DNA of 64,000 nucleotides from Avena insularis (taxonomy: Eukaryota; Streptophyta; Magnoliopsida; Poales; Poaceae), in contig CM042685.1 of NCBI GenBank assembly GCA_023614405.1, forward strand, positions 185,228,257 through 185,292,256. The letters are read 5' to 3'. Below, piece by piece: positions 59,408 through 64,000 of the stretch. The translations under genes and the position numbers were made by a program. Positions within the stretch are counted from its first letter, which is position 1. Every line of letters starts with the position of its first letter. The notes under the pieces are model-generated. The model was not told the DNA's origin, did no database searches, and saw nothing but the letters and a program-made list of their open reading frames with translations.

Positions 59408-59693
59408 GTAGGCATGGGAGTTAAATTGGCCAAAATGTCCATTCATTTCATATATGTGTTTTGATTTACTTGTCTTTAGGAAAAGTGTGGGAAATATTTT
59501 AGATGATGTTTATTTCACCTAAGAAACATTTTACAAGCAATGGAACAAACAAACAAGGTGGTTTTAAAGGATTTCAAAATCCATGCATACACATATGCAT
59601 GCATTCATGATTTCATTTAGAAAAGTTTTTGTTAACCCTAATTTTGATGATTAGAATTTGATGATCCAAGCTTAGTATTTTTGGGATGTTACA
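59408..59693 (-). repeat. Outer element, right LTR remnant
   Basis: 286 bp matching 51246-51501, then continuing CAAGCTTAGTATTTTTGGGA to the LTR end. It carries the 27 bp missing from the left copy, so it must come from the partner LTR. Confidence 0.8.
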
Positions 59694-59980
59694 GTAGCCC
59701 GGAGTAGCACTCTCTTATTTTGTGTTTGTTTAGGTCATATGATGATGTAAAACCATGGTGCTTCACAAGGGGAGGGCACTATCCTACCCGGTTTCACCCG
59801 AACGGAGAGTTTCCCCCTTATATAAGTCTAGAACGTTAGCTTTAGATTACAACGCACGCATGAGAAGAGGGACACATGCACCCGATGACTAGGTTTTGCA
59901 TTGTCAACATAGCACCACACTTCCATGCATGTGCTAGGGCCACATGCAAGTTCTTGAGGTATTCCAACGTCCCGAAGCGT
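59694..59980. repeat. Tandem array, middle part (rest of the fourth unit)
   Basis: It begins GTAGCCCGGAGTAGCAC and continues the unit interrupted at 47443, with CTTATATAAG at 59818-59827. It ends where CACTA-2 inserted; CGT (59978-59980) is that element's target duplication. Confidence 0.9.
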
Positions 59981-60250
59981 CACTACACGATGGACCAAAC
60001 ATGGAGGCAAACAACTGCCAGAAAAAGTTGACTTACATAGGCAATTTGACCGCCGGTATATGTTTGCTGCCAGAATAGAAGCACGTTGACAGATGAACTG
60101 CCGCTAAAGGCTTTGGATCACCGGAAGTTCACTGCCAGCAAGAGGTTAGACCTGCCCGGGCGAGTCAGCTGCCAGCACAAATGCATTAGAGGGCTCCAGC
60201 TGCCGGTACAGAAATTTGGCAGGTAGCCCAAATGTTAGCGCGCAGGAAGG
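59981..60250. repeat. CACTA-2 left subterminal repeats
   Basis: Motifs CTGCCAG, CTGCCGG and their complements recur at short intervals (for example 60019, 60093, 60141, 60172 and 60202). They differ from the GCCGACGG repeats of CACTA-1, so the two elements belong to different families. Confidence 0.8.
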
Positions 60251-60289
60251 AAAAGATTGGCGCGGTGAGCGAAATCTTGGCGCATGACG

Positions 60290-60578
60290 GAGACCTAGTG
60301 GCGCGGTGGACTGCAAAATACAACTCAGAAATCCCCAAGACCCCGAACCCAGAAATCCCCAAATACCTAACTCAGAAAGCCCCCTAGCTCGCCCATCGCC
60401 CACCCTCGCGGCCGCACTCCCACCGTCGCTGCCGCGTCCACCCCCATCGACGGACTCTGCCGCCGTATCTAGGGTCTGCCGCCACCTCTTCCGCTATTTG
60501 GTCCGCCTCCGACCACTCCAGTGCATCCGCGCATCCTCCCCGTCTCCTCCTTCCTCCTCCTGGGTTAAACCGTGACAG
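60290..60578 (+). other. GC-rich leader-like exon inside CACTA-2
   Basis: A C-rich stretch, from GACTGCAAAATACAACTCAG to the donor CAG|GTACAT at 60578/60579, looks like the 5' untranslated or first exon of a grass gene. A possible second exon is 60699-60771, with an acceptor after TTTCCCAATTTGATGCAAG and a donor GTATGC. GTCCGAGGAGAGC-type repeats occur there and at 60867-60900. No protein could be identified. Confidence 0.4.
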
Positions 60579-61355
60579 GTACATTGCCATCGCTTCCTCC
60601 ATGTCCCCTCCTTCTCCATGTTCCCCTCGTTCTCCCGGCCCCCTCCTTTCTCCCCGTCCTCTCATAGACTCAAGTTTTTTTTCCCAATTTGATGCAAGGT
60701 CTCATCCATCTGTTGACGTCCGAGGAGAGCAAGGGCACGACCATGTGTTGCCGTCCGAGGAGAGCTAGTAGGTATGCAGTTCCTCCCCGTCCCCTCCTTC
60801 CTCCCTGTTTCCTCTGTTTTCCTTCTTTCATCCTGACCTTTTCTTCTGATTCGGATCGCTGCATGTCTCGCTCGAGGAGCACAAGGGCAGTCCGGTCCTC
60901 GTCGTCCCTGACCAGCTACTGCCGTCCAGCCCAATCTCGAGCTCCAGATATTTCATGAAACTACTGAACTTTCGATCGTGTTCTAGTGTCATACAATGGT
61001 TGGTGCCTACTGTCTTCGGCCAGGATGCCCTGTTCTGTTCGGTCACTACGCCCTGTATACACTTGCTGTAGGTTATAGCTTTAGATGGAGTATAAATAAA
61101 TCACTAGTTGCTGTTGGTTGGGTATAAAAAAATAACGAAACACATCTACAAGAAATGAGTAGGAAACCATATAAGGATGGGATGTGCTCTTTTCCTGGAA
61201 CATGTACCTCCTGCTTGAAATAATTAGGAACGAGTGTCGCTACCCGCAGTCTACAATGCTGCCAGCAGCAGTGTCGCATCTCGTGCGTTTGTGACTCTGA
61301 CTCCCACCAATCTATATGTGATTTTATGTGCCTAATTATGAAAATATCAGCTCAG

Positions 61356-61435
61356 CATGGTGATCATGATAATTGTTTGTATTTGTGTGGCCAAATCTGA
61401 ACATAGCAGCTTTGCATGGTGATCATGATAATCTT
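61356..61435. repeat. Imperfect direct repeat of about 50 bp
   Basis: GCATGGTGATCATGATAAT occurs at 61357-61375 and again at about 61408-61426, with related flanks (CAGCTCA/CAGCTTT before it). It is a local tandem duplication inside an intron-like part of CACTA-2. Confidence 0.65.
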
Positions 61436-61479
61436 AGAGAATATAAATCTATAACTCCACTTGCGAAGTAAACATTTGA

Positions 61480-61594
61480 GTCTAATAAAAGCACCCTTTA
61501 TCGAAAATTAACTCCACTTGTGAAATATTCGTTGACACGTTCAGAAATAAATGTTGGTAGATTTGTATAGACACTTATTTCCGAACGGAGGGAG
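61480..61594. mobile_element. Right end of a Stowaway-type MITE
   Basis: CTTATTTCCGAACGGAGGGAG ends at 61594 and is followed by TA, the form of a grass Stowaway (Tc1/mariner) terminus. No matching CTCCCTCCG left end was found upstream, so the element is truncated or decayed. The left limit given is only approximate. Confidence 0.5.
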
Positions 61595-61981
61595 TAGATG
61601 TTGATGAAAGCTTTGCCTTCTTAATTAGAACCATTTTGTTTGGTTGTTATTAGAACCATATTTTTCTTCTTGTGGTTGATTTGTGCATGCATAATTAGTT
61701 CTTGTATCTAGCATTGTGCAGATGGTCTGCGTCAAGATTTCTCTGACTCGTTGTGGAGCTACATGGGCATTAGTTCCTACATGCATCTTGTTTCATCAAG
61801 TTTTATTTGGGCCAGTTGCTTCAAATATGCATTTACCTTTGTTACAATATTATTATAGAAATGGTGGAATGAATCCTTAGACTAGATAAGCGATGCGCAT
61901 TGGAAAAACATTCGTGACCTTTACCTGACTTGGGTCAAGTTATTATTTGTTAAGATGTTCTGATTAACATTTTTCTTTCAG

Positions 61982-62059
61982 GGTCTTAATGTGGTCATGA
62001 AGATAGATGCACCTGTGCTTTTTAAAACCCCAGTGGATGATGTTACGTTGGAAATACAT
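61982..62059 (+). pseudogene. Gene-like exon in CACTA-2 (26 codons), origin unknown
   Basis: It is bounded by a T-rich acceptor (TTTTTCTTTCAG) and the donor GTGAGT, and is exactly 78 bp and open in one frame. The peptide contains VVMKIDAPVLFKTPVDDV. Joined to 62336-62416 in the same phase it continues to a stop. This is the best evidence for captured host coding sequence in the element. I do not recognise the family. Confidence 0.45.
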
Positions 62060-62335
62060 GTGAGTATCAATACCTATGTCATCTATCTTATGGGTAGTGT
62101 ACATGTAATTGTACTAATTTTGTTGCAACGATTGCTGATAAATAAGCTTCTATAGGCTCTATGAACCGTATTGGCTTATTGTACATATGGCTACAACTAT
62201 CAGTTCGCAAAGTCATGAAGTAGGGACTGAATTATCTTGTTAACATGATCCATCCGTTTGAGATGACACTTAATCTTGTAGATAGAAACAATACAATTCG
62301 AGAATTGAATCATTGTATTTTATGGTATGTGACAG

Positions 62336-62416
62336 GTTGTTCTAGAATCATCAATTCAGTATCCCTCGCATTCTATGATTAAGGTGAAGAAAAAACAAAA
62401 GATGCTCTTTTATTAG
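62336..62416 (+). pseudogene. Second gene-like exon in CACTA-2, with stop
   Basis: It follows an acceptor (GTATGTGACAG) and reads VVLESSIQYPSHSMIKVKKK and a few more residues to TAG at 62414-62416. Phase matches the exon at 61982-62059. The lysine-rich end and early stop suggest a truncated copy of a longer protein. Confidence 0.4.
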
Positions 62417-63296
62417 AAATGAAGGTAATTGTTGGAGTTCTCTTCTCTTGTGTTGAACAAAATTTATTGTGGTGGTTAAGTTGTTACTCAGTTTTTTGTA
62501 TATTCTAGGGACCAAATACCTGTTGTCAATCGTGGTTGTGCAATGCCTGCGTCAGTTAGCTAACGTCTAGTGTACATGTGCTAGGAGTAATTCTGTTGTA
62601 TTGATCCATTATTATTAAACTTCTGTGGTCTTCATCTCGTGTACCTGTTTTATTTGAACTGATTTTTGTGTTTACTCAAGTTCAATCATCTATATTGGAA
62701 TAAATTTTGTAGCTATGAGCCTATGACAATTTGTGATCTGTATTTGCTCTAAGGCCAGTCAGGCTATAACATTGACTTGAGCTAACTTTATTCTGGAACG
62801 TGGGATGGGAGTGTTCATGGAATGGTTCTATAATTGTTGTGTCTAGATATTGCTCCAGATGATTCTGCCTTTTAGTTGTGTACTTCTGGAATGGTAATCA
62901 GGAGATGCCTAATCTCTCATTTTCCATTGTCTTCGGGTTCGACTGTTGACAGCACAAGGTCGATGAACATGTGAATTTTGTATATTCATGCACCTGTTGG
63001 AAGTCTGGATGACACCTACATGTGTCTGGTAGGATCAACACATGGTAGTTCTCATTTTGTGTTTCTAGATTCAACCGTTAGCTATTCAGGAAAGTTGTGG
63101 CACTTGTTCACTTGCGTTGTATTAGTAACTTGTTGACTTGTTGCACTTTACATGCAATTTCTGAAATACTTCGTGTGTGACCAGATTTTTATCAACATCA
63201 AAGAATGAGCAGATTTTTATGTGAATGTGTTGTTTTATGATGTATTATCATTATATGTTTGAATTGTGAAACTGAAAGAATTATGAATTGATAAGC
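62417..63296. other. CACTA-2 interior, no recognisable gene
   Basis: A T-rich sequence resembling introns or a 3' untranslated region. I see no further open exon and no domain. Confidence 0.4.
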
Positions 63297-63617
63297 TACC
63301 GAAGAGCAGACTGATGGGGTATTTTTTGCTGGTGGATTTTTTCCTGGCAATTGATCTGCCGGGAAAACTATCATGGCAACACAACTGCCGGCATTGTCTT
63401 TCTTGGCAGGCCATGCTTATGTGCCGGGAAAATATTGACCTGCCGGGGAAAGTGGAGGATCTAGGGTAGAGAACCTGCCGGGAAAGAAATTTGCCGTCAG
63501 GGTTATAGCGGGAAGCAAAATCTGCCGGCAAAGAAGTTGTACTGGCAGGTTGATTGCCTCCATAAGCCATGTATGCCGGCAGTTTTTGTGCCTCCATAGT
63601 TGGTCCATCGTGTAGTG
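63297..63617. repeat. CACTA-2 right subterminal repeats and terminus
   Basis: CTGCCGG(G/C) and CCTGGCA/TTGGCAGG motifs recur closely up to the terminal inverted repeat (ending GGTCCATCGTGTAGTG). The outer part mirrors 59981-60009. Confidence 0.85.
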
Positions 63618-64000
63618 CGTGGTCTCCCGCGGAACCCTGATCTGTGGGCATCGGATCGTCTACCCTCTAGGCGTCCCTCTGACAGGGGTAGCCCGGAGTA
63701 GCACTTTCTTGTTTTGTGTTTGTTTAGGTCATATGATGATGTAAAACCATGGTGCTTCACAAGGGAAGGACACTATCCTACCCGGTTTCACCCGAACGGG
63801 GAGTTTTCCCCTTATATAAGTCCAGAACCTTAGCTTTAGGTTACAACGCACGCATGAGAAGGGGGACACATGCACCCGGTGACTAGGTTTTGCATGTTTC
63901 AACATAGCACCACACTTCCATGCATGTGCTAGGGCCACATGCAAGTACTTGAAGTATTCCGACGCCCTGGAGCGTGGTCTCCCGCGGAACCCTGATCTGT
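63618..64000. repeat. Tandem array, right part, continuing beyond the window
   Basis: The fifth unit resumes at CGTGGTCTCCCGC and the sixth begins at 63972, so the array extends past the right edge. This stretch has the same CTTATATAAG (63811-63820) and CTACCC...GGGGTAG pair as the earlier units. Confidence 0.9.

Larger units (their letters stand above)
47444..59693 (-). mobile_element. Large-LTR retrotransposon (outer), collapsed by an internal deletion
   Basis: It starts TGTCAACACCCGG and ends GGGATGTTACA on the plus strand, so the minus-strand start is TGTAACATCCC. The duplication GTAGC flanks it. The left LTR (47444-51501) lacks only its last 27 bp because a second LTR element inserted there. 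Only the last 286 bp of the right LTR remain (59408-59693). The element's internal domain is gone. Full LTR length would be about 4,085 bp. Confidence 0.8.
59981..63617. mobile_element. CACTA-2: complete small CACTA element, 3,637 bp
   Basis: The left end is CACTACACGATGGACCAA and the right end is its exact reverse complement. Beyond these 18 bp the inverted repeats continue with few mismatches for about 10 bp. The duplication CGT (59978-59980 and 63618-63620) flanks it. Subterminal repeats of the CTGCCGG/CTGCCAG type fill the first ~250 and last ~320 bp. There is no TNP2 or TNP1 domain; the interior is gene-like (see its exon entries). It is therefore non-autonomous. Confidence 0.9.

Noticed and set aside
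1..64000. A new defence, biosynthetic or regulatory gene system
   Set aside because: All recognisable proteins belong to transposons, apart from one broken F-box gene; I see no gene cluster that could form such a system.

Overview
This window is plant nuclear DNA from a Pooideae-type grass (the wheat, barley, rye, oat and ryegrass group). The evidence is the repeats: a BARE1/Angela/WIS-like Copia LTR that starts TGTTGGAGATATGCCC on the minus strand, En/Spm CACTA transposons with Transposase_21 and Transposase_24 genes, a Stowaway-type end (GGAGGGAG next to TA), LTR elements primed by tRNA-iMet (TGGTATCAGAGC), and a grass-type F-box/DUF295 gene. Nearly all of the 64 kb is nested transposable elements. 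I see no intact ordinary host gene, no structural RNA gene and no bacterial-type operon or CRISPR. The only host-like gene is an F-box relic.

Layout. 1-806: 5' LTR and leader of a minus-strand LTR retrotransposon that leaves the window on the left. It sits inside a PIF/Harbinger-like element whose right end is at 1460. 1464-3517: unassigned, perhaps an old LINE tail. 3527-4607: a non-autonomous Mutator-like element with a 9-bp target duplication. 4847-5756: the F-box/DUF295 relic, cut at 5757 by a large CACTA transposon (CACTA-1). CACTA-1 survives in three blocks: 5757-9601, 25693-27509 and 43134 to about 46 kb. Its second terminus is not in the window. Its TNP1-like gene (6460-8612, eight exons) is still open, but its TNP2 transposase gene is split by two insertions and carries at least two frameshifts.

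The first insertion block (9602-25692) is a rearranged cluster of LTR elements with LTRs over 4 kb and almost no internal coding sequence, plus an inverted LTR of a related family. The second (27510-43133) is a Copia element in the form LTR-internal-LTR-internal-LTR, flanked by the duplication TTTTT. Its three LTRs are mosaics of two subfamilies.

From 46285 to the right edge runs a tandem array with a unit of about 358 bp, invaded twice. At 47444-59693 sits an LTR element with LTRs of about 4.1 kb and duplication GTAGC. It is itself invaded by a gag-only LTR element (51502-59407), and a deletion has fused the two. At 59981-63617 sits a complete small CACTA element (CACTA-2, duplication CGT) that carries spliced gene-like sequence of unknown origin.

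How it fits together: insertion order can be read from which element interrupts which. CACTA-1 is younger than the F-box gene and older than the Copia and LTR insertions within it. The 358-bp array is older than both of its invaders. Frameshift calls are provisional, because some segments show single-base losses clustered at CG and at homopolymers, as unpolished long-read sequence does.
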